Below are positions 33,024-42,614 of a stretch of DNA of 64,000 nucleotides, in pieces. The number at the start of each line of letters is the position of its first letter. Position 1 is the stretch's first letter. The notes below the pieces were generated by a model. It searched no databases and was not told the DNA's origin. It worked only from the letters and a program-made list of their open reading frames with translations. The position numbers and the translations under genes are program-made. This DNA is from Flavobacterium tistrianum (GTDB lineage Bacteria > Bacteroidota > Bacteroidia > Flavobacteriales > Flavobacteriaceae), in contig NZ_QJRH01000063.1 of the NCBI RefSeq assembly GCF_003254545.1, positions 1 through 64,000 on the forward strand, in the 5' to 3' direction.

Positions 33024-34183
33024 GCTTTCTTTTTGTTGCAGTTTATGATATTTTGATAAAAACTAATATTTGCTAGTGCAAGGTTATTTATGTCAAATTT
33101 TTCTTCAGCTCTTTTTCTAGCTCTTTTTCCTAATTTTAAAACCAAAGAATCATTTTTAAACAATTCTACAATTCTATCAGCATACAAATCATGATTTGAC
33201 GGATGTACAAGATAACCGCTTTCTTCATCAGTCAGAAGTTCTTGTGACCAACCAATATTGCTATTTACAATTGCCTTACTCATTGCCATAGCTTCTATGG
33301 TAACCATACCTAAAGTCTCGGCATAAGTAGGGAATACACATACATTTACTTTTTTTATATGTTCCTGAACTTCATTGTATGGGATTTTACCGAGATAGTT
33401 TACATTATTTAAATCATCCTTAGTAAATAGAATTTTCATTAATTCCCAAGTTGATTTAGAATTGGTTTTTATATCGAAAGAATCACTTCCTATTAGAAAA
33501 AGTTTTGCTTCTGGAAAAACATTACGCACTTTGCTAAAAATTTCTGGAAGTTCTAAAACACCTTTTTTTCTAATTAAAGTTCCAATGTAAAGAATAGTAT
33601 TTTTTTCAAAATTTTCTGGTTGCTTATTTTCAAACTCATTAATATTTAAACCATTATGAATGGTCTGGATTTCTTTTCCTTTTATCTTAAAAAGTTTTTT
33701 TGAAACTTCTCCTGCAAAAGTTGTTGGCGCTATAAACGCTTGAGTTTTATTTATTGCTAATTTTTCAAGCCAGAAATTTTTAAGTTTTTGTTTTCTATTC
33801 TCTAAGTGACAGAAATAAGTATCGCTTCCATGAAAACGAATTATTAGAGGAATTTTGAAATTCATAAATGCTGTAATTCCAGTCCAATCTGCGGCTTCAA
33901 TTACTTCGATATTCTCTTGTTTTATGATTTGATTACAGTATTTCTCAATGTATTTACGATACAAATACCATCCAAAAAAATTATACTTTTTTATTTGAAT
34001 GCGATGAATTTTTATTCCGTTATCATTTATAATCTCCGCCACAGGTTGATTATAAATAAAAATAGTGATGTCATTTCCAGAGTTAAACAGTGATGTAGCC
34101 AGATTTTTAATACTTGTTCCAATTCCAGCTGATTTTGTAATACTAGAATGTGAATATTCTGGGGTTAGAAATGCTATATGCAT
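33020..34183 (-). CDS. Glycosyltransferase family 4
   Basis: It has a GT-B fold, 387 aa. The N-terminal loop SAGIGTSIKNLATSLFNSG (18-36) is the glycine-rich acceptor-side motif. The donor side has TILYIGTLIRKKGVLELPE (about 198-216) and the EX7E pair in YAETLGMVTIEAMAMSKAIV (near 296-304). It is predicted cytoplasmic. The sugar donor is unknown. It overlaps the next gene by 4 bp and begins 2 bp after the SGNH-like gene. Confidence 0.88.
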   Translation of the reverse strand: MHIAFLTPEYSHSSITKSAGIGTSIKNLATSLFNSGNDITIFIYNQPVAEIINDNGIKIHRIQIKKYNFFGWYLYRKYIEKYCNQIIKQENIEVIEAADWTGITAFMNFKIPLIIRFHGSDTYFCHLENRKQKLKNFWLEKLAINKTQAFIAPTTFAGEVSKKLFKIKGKEIQTIHNGLNINEFENKQPENFEKNTILYIGTLIRKKGVLELPEIFSKVRNVFPEAKLFLIGSDSFDIKTNSKSTWELMKILFTKDDLNNVNYLGKIPYNEVQEHIKKVNVCVFPTYAETLGMVTIEAMAMSKAIVNSNIGWSQELLTDEESGYLVHPSNHDLYADRIVELFKNDSLVLKLGKRARKRAEEKFDINNLALANISFYQNIINCNKKKA

Positions 34184-34185
34184 AA

Positions 34186-35067
34186 TTATTTATAAAAAAA
34201 ATCTTTAATAATCCTTGCTGTAAATTTTTTCGCTCCCATATCATTCATGTGACCACAATTGGAGAAGTACTTATCTTCAATCACCATGTTTTCATAATTA
34301 TAAATTTCAGGATATATTTGGTTAACCTTTTTAAAATAATCGTTTCCAACCGCATTTTCACAGACTGGGGTCATAAAAGCAATAAGCCTAATATTATTTA
34401 ATTTGCATATCTTTTTTATTTCCTCATAATATCTGTTCCTTTTTGGTTGAAAATTTAAAACCTCAGGAGGCATCTTTCCATTATTAGGAGACAATGGACT
34501 GTATCCTCCATTATTTTGTTCTTTATTTTTTTTATTTAATGCATAAAAAAACATTTCTCTAAAACCAATTTTCGTATCAAATTTTAGATATCTAAAAAAA
34601 GGAATATAATAAATAACATTAAAATCATTTTGCGTCTCGAAATGTTTTTTGATAACCTCAGAATTATGCAAATACGGTAAAAACCTTAAAGACATTCCTT
34701 CCGATTTCTTTTCAGTTTTTAGTGTTACGTCCACATCAATTATTACATTTTTAATTTTATTTTTTTTCTCTAAAAGCAATTTCAAAACCAAATCAGATTC
34801 AAATAATTTTGATCCCTGCATCCCAAAATTAAATGCTTTTAAACCTTTATCAGTAAACATTTGCGTAACAAAATGATTATTTGCTCTTGACGAACCCAAT
34901 ATTACAACATCGTATTCTCTTGGTGGAGAGTTATAAATAAGGCCTATTTTATCTCTTTTATTCGATTGAAGAAAAAAAAAGGAATACACATTATCCATAA
35001 CCAACATCAAAATAAATGTCAAGATTAAAATCTTTAAAATATAAAATAAAAACTTCCTTATATCCAT
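34186..35067 (-). CDS. Membrane-anchored SGNH-like protein, paralogue 2 (MBOAT partner)
   Basis: One N-terminal membrane segment (about 9-27) precedes a probable SGNH-hydrolase-like domain. YDVVILGSSRANNHFV (52-67) carries the GSS nucleophile block, and SNCGHMNDMGAKKFT carries the C-terminal Asp/His (H273, D276). It is clearly homologous to the next upstream gene over its full 293 aa. With the nearby MBOAT acyltransferase it resembles AlgI-AlgJ/AlgX-type polysaccharide O-acetylation, in which the SGNH protein transfers the acyl group outside the membrane. The activity is not proven; an esterase role is possible. Confidence 0.65.
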   Translation of the reverse strand: MDIRKFLFYILKILILTFILMLVMDNVYSFFFLQSNKRDKIGLIYNSPPREYDVVILGSSRANNHFVTQMFTDKGLKAFNFGMQGSKLFESDLVLKLLLEKKNKIKNVIIDVDVTLKTEKKSEGMSLRFLPYLHNSEVIKKHFETQNDFNVIYYIPFFRYLKFDTKIGFREMFFYALNKKNKEQNNGGYSPLSPNNGKMPPEVLNFQPKRNRYYEEIKKICKLNNIRLIAFMTPVCENAVGNDYFKKVNQIYPEIYNYENMVIEDKYFSNCGHMNDMGAKKFTARIIKDFFYK

Positions 35068-35100
35068 GCAGTTATTCTGTAAGGTAGATGAATCATATTT

Positions 35101-35982
35101 CTATTTATTAAAAAAATCTTTAATAATTCTAGTGGTAAACAATCTTGCTCCTTCATCTGTCATATGCCCGCAAGAAGAAAAATATTTGTTTTCAATAACT
35201 GTATTTTCGTAATTGTAAATTTCTGGATATGCCTTTTTTACCTTATCAAAATAATTCATGCCTACAACATTCTCACACATAGGAGTCATAATAGCGATAA
35301 AATTAATGTTATTCTTTTTGCATATATCTTTAATCTCTTCATAGTACTTATTATGTGGTAGCGGATTTAAATTGACAATATTATTTTTCATATTACCATT
35401 TTTATGTTTTTCTAATGGATGATATCCTAAATTTTCTAAGGAATTTGTTTTTTTGTGTATTGCTGTAAAAAATGTTTCCCTAAAACCAATTTTACTATCA
35501 TATTTTAAATATCGATAAAATGGAATATAGTATAATTCATTGAAATTATTTTCATTTTTATAGCGCTCTTTTATTATTTCAGAATTATGAATGTAAGGCA
35601 AAAATAAAGCAGCAATTCCTTCAGCTTGATGGTCACTTGAAAGATTTAAATCGGCTTCAAGAATTATATTTTTTATTTCATATTTTCTTTCTATCATCAA
35701 TTTCAACATTAATGAAGCTTCAAACAAATGTCCGCCGCTCATTCCGTAGTTAAACGTTTTTAATCCTTTATCTTCAAACATTTGAGAAACAAAATGATTA
35801 TTAGCTCTTGAAGAACCTAAAATTACCACATCGTATTTCTTTGCTGTAGAATTGAAAACAGTTTCTATTTTTCCACGATTTCTGGACTGCATAAAAACAT
35901 AAGTATACAATCCGTCCAAGAGAACTGCAATCAAAACTGTTAAAAGAAAAATTCCTAATATATATAATAAAAACTTCTTCAT
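35101..35982 (-). CDS. Membrane-anchored SGNH-like protein, paralogue 1 (MBOAT partner)
   Basis: It is a 293-aa paralogue of the downstream neighbour, with the same layout: N-terminal membrane segment (about 5-25), YDVVILGSSRANNHFVSQMF near residue 50, PYIHNSEIIKERY in the middle and SSCGHMTDEGARLFTTRII at the end. The start overlaps the stop of the MBOAT gene by 1 bp, so the two are coupled. Tandem duplication followed by divergence is the simplest explanation for the pair. It is likely the extracytoplasmic half of an O-acylation system. Confidence 0.67.
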   Translation of the reverse strand: MKKFLLYILGIFLLTVLIAVLLDGLYTYVFMQSRNRGKIETVFNSTAKKYDVVILGSSRANNHFVSQMFEDKGLKTFNYGMSGGHLFEASLMLKLMIERKYEIKNIILEADLNLSSDHQAEGIAALFLPYIHNSEIIKERYKNENNFNELYYIPFYRYLKYDSKIGFRETFFTAIHKKTNSLENLGYHPLEKHKNGNMKNNIVNLNPLPHNKYYEEIKDICKKNNINFIAIMTPMCENVVGMNYFDKVKKAYPEIYNYENTVIENKYFSSCGHMTDEGARLFTTRIIKDFFNK

Positions 35983-37415
35983 TAAAACTGGAAATAAATA
36001 AATTCTTTATAATCAGAATAAGTTCCGAAAGCAATAATTACCATAATTGCCAATGCCATTTTTAACCAACTTCTTTTTCCAGAAATTGGTTCTACTTTAG
36101 TTTTATTATTCCATTCTACTAAAACGAACAGACCAATCATCAATAATAATTCATAATTATATCGCTCGTTATCTAAATACTGAGGGCTAAACTCGCCATT
36201 AGTAAATATTCTTTTTAAATACAAAACAGCATCTGTAATAGTTTTTGCTCTAAAAAACACCCAAGCAATGCAAGTCAATAAAAATGTGGTTAGCATACTA
36301 AATAATACTTTCACAGAATCAAGATTCCATTTTAGAATTATAGAATCCATATTATTTCTATTACTATTTGAAAGTAATAACGGAAGGAAATAAACTGCAT
36401 TTATAAACCCCCAAACAATATACGTCCAATTGGCACCATGCCAAAATCCGCTGACAATAAATATGATAAAAGTATTTCTAATTTTCATCCAAAGTCCACC
36501 TTTACTTCCTCCAAGCGGAATATATAAATAATCTCGAAACCAAGAGGAGAGCGAAATATGCCAGCGACGCCAAAACTCTGCTATATCTCTTGAAAAATAA
36601 GGATAATTGAAATTCCTCAGCAACTCTAAACCAAATAATTTAGAGACTCCAAGTGCAATATCTGAATATCCAGAAAAATCTCCATAAATCTGAAAAGCAA
36701 AATAAATTGCTCCCAAAATCAATGAAAATGAATTCATCGAAGGATAATGATCAAAAATCGCATTTGCATAAACTGCACAAGTATCTGCAATCACAACTTT
36801 TTTGACCAACCCCCAAACAATTTGGCAAATTCCTTCTTTTGCTTTTTCTAAATTAAACTCACGTTTCTCTTTTAGCTCAGGAAGTAAATGTGTAGCTCTT
36901 TCAATTGGTCCAGCTACTAAAAGAGGAAAATAGCTGACAAATAAGGAATAATCAATAAAATTATACTCTGCTTTTATTCTTTTATAGTAAATATCAATTA
37001 CATAAGATAATCCGTGGAAAGTGTAAAATGAAATTCCAACAGGTAGAATTACATTCAATAAAAATGGACTTACCTTAAATCCAAACGAAGTAAACATTTC
37101 TGCAAATGATGTTGCAAAGAAGTTATAGTATTTAAAAATTCCTAAGAATCCTAAATTCACTAAAATGCTAAGCCAAAACCAAAATTTTCTACTTTTATCT
37201 GAATTACTCTTTTCAATTTGTATTCCCGTGAAATAATCTAAAAATGTAGAAAAAACTAGCAAAAACAGAAATCGCCAATCCCAACAGGAATAGAAATAAT
37301 AACTGGCTACAATTAGCAAAGCATTTTGCGTACTTTTATTTTTATTGAAGACAAACCAATATAGTAAAAAAACAATTGGTAAGAATATGGCAAAAGCCAA
37401 TGAGTTAAAAAACAT
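35982..37415 (-). CDS. MBOAT family O-acyltransferase (AlgI-like)
   Basis: At 477 aa it has about ten membrane segments. AlgI-type signatures are clear: NVILPVGISFYTFHGLSYVIDIYY, GDFSGYSDIALGVSKLFG, FWRRWHISLSSWFRDYLYIPLGG and the catalytic His in VSGFWHGANWTYIVWG. Only parts are quoted. It should move acetyl groups from cytoplasmic acetyl-CoA across the membrane for O-acetylation of the polysaccharide. The two SGNH-like proteins downstream are its likely partners. Confidence 0.92.
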   Translation of the reverse strand: MFFNSLAFAIFLPIVFLLYWFVFNKNKSTQNALLIVASYYFYSCWDWRFLFLLVFSTFLDYFTGIQIEKSNSDKSRKFWFWLSILVNLGFLGIFKYYNFFATSFAEMFTSFGFKVSPFLLNVILPVGISFYTFHGLSYVIDIYYKRIKAEYNFIDYSLFVSYFPLLVAGPIERATHLLPELKEKREFNLEKAKEGICQIVWGLVKKVVIADTCAVYANAIFDHYPSMNSFSLILGAIYFAFQIYGDFSGYSDIALGVSKLFGLELLRNFNYPYFSRDIAEFWRRWHISLSSWFRDYLYIPLGGSKGGLWMKIRNTFIIFIVSGFWHGANWTYIVWGFINAVYFLPLLLSNSNRNNMDSIILKWNLDSVKVLFSMLTTFLLTCIAWVFFRAKTITDAVLYLKRIFTNGEFSPQYLDNERYNYELLLMIGLFVLVEWNNKTKVEPISGKRSWLKMALAIMVIIAFGTYSDYKEFIYFQF

Positions 37416-37450
37416 GAATTAAAATGGTTTTATTCTAGATCAAAAAATCT

Positions 37451-38842
37451 TTAGTAGTTAAGAATTGTTTCTATTGATTTCCATATTCTAACAGAGGAAA
37501 TTTCTGGTGGTTCCTGATTGATAATCCTAAACCAATTTTGAACACTTTCTAATGTTTCTCCTGTATTCAATCCATGTAGAATTTTATTTGAGATTTCATC
37601 TGCTGAATTTAACCAAATAACAGAATTTAAATTTGGCATCGAACGAAAATGTACATAATTATAAATTTTAGAAACTGACCAATTCATATCTATTTTATTT
37701 GGAACATCATAATTTAAAAACGCGCATGGCTTTTTAAAACATGCATAATCAAATACCATTGAGGATCCTAGATTTACAACCATTTCAGTATGGAATATTG
37801 TATTAGCAAGTAATTTAGCATCTTCTTGTGTTGGCAGAATGGTATTCCATTCTTTTCCTATTCTTTCCCAAATAGGGTCAATTGGCACAATCAAATCTTC
37901 ATTTCTTTTAAGAACTTCATCATACCTAGTAGAAAAATCAACTGGACAGCGTCTAAATATAATACCTAATGACTCATTATTCTGCTCATTTAATCTTCGC
38001 ACTCCATCTGCAACATCTGATAAATACTTGGGATCGTCTGGACAAGTTGTAAAATCATCGCCAGAATAACAAATGTATTTTTTGTTTAGATCTAGTTTGT
38101 ATTGATTAAAAAAACGAGTCCTATCTACAATATTGTCTGCATTAAAATGATTTTCGAATTGTGGTGTACCAACGACAAAAACCTGATTTTCTTTTATATA
38201 TGGATAATATTTAAGAAGTTCTTTCTTCATGTATTCACTCCATACAAAATAGTAATCGGTTTCAATTACCATTGTCGCTTTTGGCAGATTATCCCATGAA
38301 AAAATAAAAGTTGCTGTTGGTATTTTTAGTTCTTTTGCGGCCAATATTGGAGCTATTGCTAAAACGGGACGCTGGTTAGTACAAAACACAAAATTAGGTT
38401 TCTCTTTCTGAAGTGTTTCTAAGCAATTCTTATAAAACTCGGTTTTCTTTTCTTTGAATTTTATTTTTTCTCTAACCTTTTCTAAGCCTTTTTCTGAATT
38501 GTTTATCGCAATAAAAAGTTTTGTTGCATAACTTTTAACCGCACCTTTTATACTTTTAAAGGAAAAAGGAAAACGATAAGAATCATAAACATTATCTGCC
38601 GCTCTTTTTATATTAAGATTCAGCTCGATGTGCTTTCGAGCATTTTTATAACTATCTGTAAGAGGATTTGTTTTAGCGTTCTTAATTCTAATTTCATTAA
38701 AACCTAAACTTGTCAAATCAAAAGGTGTATTATTCCAGTAAACAATATCAAAGCCTTTTCCTAATTGATAAAAACTAGAGAAAGCAAAATTCTTAAGCCC
38801 CACTCCATCAGGCAGTAAAATAAATATTTTTTTTTTTGACAT
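37451..38842 (-). CDS. Putative GT-B-like glycosyltransferase, 463 aa
   Basis: No named family is assigned. The start at 38842 (MSKKKIFILLPDGVG) avoids overlap with the upstream gene; an in-frame codon at 38863 also exists. The fold looks like GT-B: KIFILLPDGVGLKNFAFS at the start, FCTNQRPVLAIAPILAAKEL and TFIFSWDNLPK in the middle, then MVVNLGSSMVFDYACFKKPCAFLNYD in the C-terminal half. This last part resembles the donor site of CDP-glycerol- or UDP-glycosyltransferase-like capsule enzymes. No membrane segment is seen. It could be the transferase for the nonulosonic acid made by the neu genes, but this is a guess. Confidence 0.62.
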   Translation of the reverse strand: MSKKKIFILLPDGVGLKNFAFSSFYQLGKGFDIVYWNNTPFDLTSLGFNEIRIKNAKTNPLTDSYKNARKHIELNLNIKRAADNVYDSYRFPFSFKSIKGAVKSYATKLFIAINNSEKGLEKVREKIKFKEKKTEFYKNCLETLQKEKPNFVFCTNQRPVLAIAPILAAKELKIPTATFIFSWDNLPKATMVIETDYYFVWSEYMKKELLKYYPYIKENQVFVVGTPQFENHFNADNIVDRTRFFNQYKLDLNKKYICYSGDDFTTCPDDPKYLSDVADGVRRLNEQNNESLGIIFRRCPVDFSTRYDEVLKRNEDLIVPIDPIWERIGKEWNTILPTQEDAKLLANTIFHTEMVVNLGSSMVFDYACFKKPCAFLNYDVPNKIDMNWSVSKIYNYVHFRSMPNLNSVIWLNSADEISNKILHGLNTGETLESVQNWFRIINQEPPEISSVRIWKSIETILNY

Positions 38843-38853
38843 TTTATATAAAT

Positions 38854-39753
38854 CTACTTGCAAATATATTTTTTTATTCTTTTTTTGAATTTATTCTTTT
38901 TTTGAATGAATATTATTTTTGAGCCAACTAAAAACTCATAGACAAAACCTCTGATTTGGAAAACTAAATATTTTTTTTCAAGGCTTTGATTTTTGTCATC
39001 AAAACTAACCCATCTTTCTGGAAAATAGTCAACATCGTTGTTTTTTTTTGCAAAATCTCCTCTAAAATTTTTTAATGGTCTTATAACCTTTGAGCTCTCC
39101 TTTTCGCCTAGCCAAGCTATCCACCAAGAAAAAGTTGAATTACTAATTACAAAATCATCACATTTTGAGCCCAAAACCAATTGTTCTATCGCTGATAAGT
39201 TTTCCAAAAAAAAACTATTTTTCAAAAAAGAAAAATGATACTTACAATAATTTATGTCGTCACTCGTAAAAATTATTCTACGATCTTTCCAGTCTGGAAA
39301 TTTTTTTATTATCGCTTTTAAATAATATAAATGCGACAATTGATAATAATAGGGGTGTTTTACAAAATCTCCTCTTCTTACAGATACCAAAATTGTTTTT
39401 TTTGTAAAAAGATAATCGAATTTTAAATGCAATTCATTTGCAAAATCTTTAAACTGAAAAACTTCTTTTGTCTTTTGTATATCAAAATATTTTTCAGATT
39501 GAAGCCATCCATCAAGATCATAATTTCCTTGATCTAAATTCCATTCATAATGGTTATATGATTTCTCTTTTATGAGCTCAAAAGAATTGTCTTTTTTTAA
39601 AAAAGGAATTGGATTTTTAAAATACTGAGAAAAGTTCCAATTTGGAAAACCGTATTCGTATCCATATTTTTCTCCAATGCCGATAGTTGAGGCAATTTGA
39701 AATAATTGATTCCCAAGATTTCCTTTATCTCCAAGCTTAGAAAATGTTATCAT
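38854..39753 (-). CDS. Glycosyltransferase family 11 (alpha-1,2-fucosyltransferase-like)
   Basis: The GT11 signatures are present: KGNLGNQLFQIAS near the N-terminus (GNQLFQ), ILVSVRRGDFV in the middle (the RRGD form of HxRRxD) and ISNSTFSWWIAWLGE near residue 212. GT11 enzymes usually transfer L-fucose, but other 6-deoxy sugars are possible, and no GDP-fucose genes are in the window. The start at 39753 (MITFSKLGDKG) is preferred; a codon at 39768 would overlap the next gene by 8 bp. A basic C-terminal tail (KKNKFKKRIKKYICK) may contact the membrane. Confidence 0.85.
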   Translation of the reverse strand: MITFSKLGDKGNLGNQLFQIASTIGIGEKYGYEYGFPNWNFSQYFKNPIPFLKKDNSFELIKEKSYNHYEWNLDQGNYDLDGWLQSEKYFDIQKTKEVFQFKDFANELHLKFDYLFTKKTILVSVRRGDFVKHPYYYQLSHLYYLKAIIKKFPDWKDRRIIFTSDDINYCKYHFSFLKNSFFLENLSAIEQLVLGSKCDDFVISNSTFSWWIAWLGEKESSKVIRPLKNFRGDFAKKNNDVDYFPERWVSFDDKNQSLEKKYLVFQIRGFVYEFLVGSKIIFIQKKNKFKKRIKKYICK

Positions 39754-39760
39754 TCTTAAG

Positions 39761-40882
39761 TTATGCATCTCTAAATTGCTTTTGATGATTTAGTTGCCAA
39801 ATATTTGACTTCTGCAAACAATCTAAAAATAATTGATTACTATTCCCATCTCCAAAATCATCCTCCAAACTTTCAATTTTATGCAAATCTATTATTGCGA
39901 GAGCCTCCTTTATTTGTGCTTCGGTATAATCTGTATTGATTATATCTGCATGTATAGACCTGTTTTTCTGTCTTGTACCAATATTGATAATCGGAATTCC
40001 ATAATATGGCGCTTCTCTAATTCCTGCACTACTATTACCAATGATAAATTGGCTATTTTTTAAAAGAGTTAGAAAATATTCAAAACGAAGTGACGGAAAA
40101 ACTCTAAATCGCGAATTTTTTTCAAGTTTTTTATAAGCCTTAAGAATAAATTGACTGCCTAGATCATTATTAGGAAAAATTACCACATAATTATGATTAT
40201 CTTCTAAAAGGGATTTTACAAAAATTTCTGCATATTTTTCCATTCCATTTATTTCTGTTGTTACGGGATGAAACATTACAATGGCATAATTTTCAAAATT
40301 GATATTATAATAATTTTTAGCTGTTTCTATATCAGGTAATTGATCTGAAAACATGATATCAACATCTGGAGATCCAATAGTAAAAATGGATTCCTTAACT
40401 TCTCCCATTTGAATAAGCCTTTTAGCTGCCTGCTTGTTAGAAACAAAATGAATATGACTTAATTTACTAACACTATGGCGGATTAATTCATCAACGGTTC
40501 CCGAAACTTCACCGCCTTCTATATGTGCTACCAGAACATTATTAAGAGACCCAACAATTGCTCCTGCAAGAGTTTCAACACGGTCACCATGAACAACAAT
40601 CATGTCAGGCACAATTTCTTTGCAATAACTCGAAAAACCTTCGATAGTTTTAGCAAGAGTAAGATCCATGGTAGTTTCATGTGTATGATTCACAAAAGTG
40701 TGAATGTTTTTAAAATTACATCGTTCAATTTCAATAAGGGTATACCCATATTCTTCTTGCAGATGCATACCAGTCACGAAAACAAAAACTTCAAACTCTT
40801 GATGTTTTTCAAGAATTGTGATTAATGATTTTATTTTCCCAAAATCGGCTCTAGTACCTGTTAAAAAAAGGATTTTTTTCAT
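39761..40882 (-). CDS. neuC: UDP-N-acetylglucosamine 2-epimerase, hydrolysing (NeuC family)
   Basis: It converts UDP-GlcNAc, or a UDP-diacetamido sugar in the legionaminic route, to free ManNAc-type sugar and UDP. Start MKKILFLTGTRADFGKIKSL at 40882; a codon at 40906 would overlap neuB. The NeuC features TGMHLQEEYGYT, VHGDRVETLAGA, AHIEGGEVSGTVDELIRHS and IIGNSSAGIREAPYYGIP are intact. At 373 aa it is full length. The order neuA-neuB-neuC on the minus strand with short gaps shows one operon for a nonulosonic acid. Confidence 0.92.
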   Translation of the reverse strand: MKKILFLTGTRADFGKIKSLITILEKHQEFEVFVFVTGMHLQEEYGYTLIEIERCNFKNIHTFVNHTHETTMDLTLAKTIEGFSSYCKEIVPDMIVVHGDRVETLAGAIVGSLNNVLVAHIEGGEVSGTVDELIRHSVSKLSHIHFVSNKQAAKRLIQMGEVKESIFTIGSPDVDIMFSDQLPDIETAKNYYNINFENYAIVMFHPVTTEINGMEKYAEIFVKSLLEDNHNYVVIFPNNDLGSQFILKAYKKLEKNSRFRVFPSLRFEYFLTLLKNSQFIIGNSSAGIREAPYYGIPIINIGTRQKNRSIHADIINTDYTEAQIKEALAIIDLHKIESLEDDFGDGNSNQLFLDCLQKSNIWQLNHQKQFRDA

Positions 40883-40887
40883 TGATA

Positions 40888-41928
40888 TTATTGAATATCT
40901 TCCCAAGTTAATTGTTCATCATTCTGAATATCTTTCGTTGCCGTTTTACCAATTATATCATTAAAACTTTCAGCCAAAATTTTTCCTGTTCCAGGTCTTT
41001 TAACCCAGATATTTTCTTTGGTAAAAATTTCTCCTTTTTTAATTGAAGCAATAGAACAAACTGTTGCAAAAGCAAAATCAATAGTTACTTGTTCTTCATC
41101 GGCAGGCTTTTTTGAACCACCACGCATTTGTGCAATTTCTGCACTTGAAACGATTAGTTCGTGACAAGCATTTTCATCCATGCTGCAAACAATATCTGGT
41201 CCAGTGCGCTGCATATGATCTGTAAAATGTCTCTCTAAAATACTTGCTCCTAATGCTACCGCACCTAAACAAGCATTGTTATTCAATGTATGATCGCTTA
41301 AACCAAAAACTTTGTCTGGAAATGCTTCATTCAATTCGACCATGGCACCAAAACGAACTAAATGAATTGGTGTTGGATATAAATTTGTAGTATGCAATAA
41401 AGCAACAGGAACATTATATTTATCAAATACAGCTACTGCTTTTTGAATGCTTTCAATTGTGTTCATCCCTGTACTTAAAATTACTGGTTTTCCAAAAGAA
41501 GCAATATGTTCTAATAGTGGATAGTTGTTGCATTCTCCAGATCCTATTTTATAGGCTGGAATATTGAACTTCTTTAATCTTTCTGCTGCTGCACGTGAAA
41601 ATGGAGTTGAGATAAAAATCATGCCTTTACTTTCTACATAATTTTTAAGCTCTAATTCATCCTCTTCGTTTAATGAACAACGTTCCATAATTTCATATAT
41701 AGAAACATCTGCATTTCCAGGAATGACTTTTTTGGCTGCCCCAGTCATTTCATCTTCTACAATATGAGTTTGATGTTTTACTACTTCAACTCCAGCGCGA
41801 TGAGCTGCATCAACCATTTCTTTTGCAACTGCTAAAGAACCTTCGTGGTTAATTCCTATCTCGGCAATTACTAAAGGCTGAAAGTCTTGACCTATTTTTC
41901 TTCCTGCAATTTCTATATATGGTTTCAT
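40888..41928 (-). CDS. neuB: N-acetylneuraminate synthase (NeuB family)
   Basis: It condenses a ManNAc-type sugar with phosphoenolpyruvate to a nine-carbon acid. The TIM-barrel (1-275) has [20 protein letters not shown] (20-39), the metal/PEP region [13 protein letters not shown] and [11 protein letters not shown]-terminal SAF (antifreeze-like) domain covers about 285-346 ([10 protein letters not shown]). At 346 aa it is normal. Family sequence alone does not tell sialic from legionaminic acid; pseudaminic acid is less likely because of the NeuC partner. It lies 4 bp after neuA. Confidence 0.93.
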   Translation of the reverse strand: MKPYIEIAGRKIGQDFQPLVIAEIGINHEGSLAVAKEMVDAAHRAGVEVVKHQTHIVEDEMTGAAKKVIPGNADVSIYEIMERCSLNEEDELELKNYVESKGMIFISTPFSRAAAERLKKFNIPAYKIGSGECNNYPLLEHIASFGKPVILSTGMNTIESIQKAVAVFDKYNVPVALLHTTNLYPTPIHLVRFGAMVELNEAFPDKVFGLSDHTLNNNACLGAVALGASILERHFTDHMQRTGPDIVCSMDENACHELIVSSAEIAQMRGGSKKPADEEQVTIDFAFATVCSIASIKKGEIFTKENIWVKRPGTGKILAESFNDIIGKTATKDIQNDEQLTWEDIQ

Positions 41929-41932
41929 TTAT

Positions 41933-42607
41933 TTATCTATAAGGTTTTATAAGTTTTAAATACAAATATTCTGTATAATCAAAATCTTCTTGTGTATCGA
42001 TATCAACGTTTGCAAAAATATGATCTATTACAAGAGGAAATGCATCTTCTGAAATAATTATATTTTCTTGAATTAAATTGGCTTTTGTAATATAAAGTAA
42101 TCCATTTTCAAAATAAATAGGAGACAGATCTTGGCTTCTTTGACCTATTTTGTAGTTGTATGGAACAAACTTTTGATCAATAATTTTTCCAAATTTTTGA
42201 TGATTTCTTGAGACAGTAAATAAACTATTGTAGTTTTCATTTTTATAGGTTTCAAAAGCTTCCTTTAACAAGTTTTCAGGTCTAAGAGGATTTGTTGGTT
42301 GTAATAAAATTACATTTTCAACATCTGCATCAATGTTTTGTAAAACATGTTTTAATGCCGAAACAGTTAACTCATTGTCACCAGAAATATTTTCTGGCCT
42401 ATCTATTACTTTTGCTCCATATTGTAATGCAATATTTTTTATATCCTCATCATCAGTTGAAACATAAATTTCGTCAATGATATTACTATTTTCTTGTGCA
42501 TATAAAATACTAAATGCTACTAATGGAATTTTATCAATTTCTCTTATATTTTTTTGAGGCAATCTTTTTGAACCTCCTCTAGCAGGAATAATAGCAATGT
42601 TTTTCAT
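41933..42607 (-). CDS. neuA: Acylneuraminate cytidylyltransferase (NeuA family)
   Basis: It activates the nonulosonic acid with CTP. The start at 42607 (MKNIAIIPARGGSKRLPQ) matches the family; an in-frame codon at 42655 would overlap the upstream gene. The nucleotide motif IIPARGGSKRLPQKNI lies at 5-20, followed by YVSTDDEDIKNIA and ENVILLQPTNPLR. At 224 aa it is the single-domain form. It is the first gene of neuA-neuB-neuC. Confidence 0.92.
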   Translation of the reverse strand: MKNIAIIPARGGSKRLPQKNIREIDKIPLVAFSILYAQENSNIIDEIYVSTDDEDIKNIALQYGAKVIDRPENISGDNELTVSALKHVLQNIDADVENVILLQPTNPLRPENLLKEAFETYKNENYNSLFTVSRNHQKFGKIIDQKFVPYNYKIGQRSQDLSPIYFENGLLYITKANLIQENIIISEDAFPLVIDHIFANVDIDTQEDFDYTEYLYLKLIKPYR

Positions 42608-42614
42608 AAAAAAA

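Noticed and set aside
40523..40825. 100-codon open frame opposite neuC
   Set aside because: It is antisense to intact neuC, has an unusual composition and no start context; a shadow frame.
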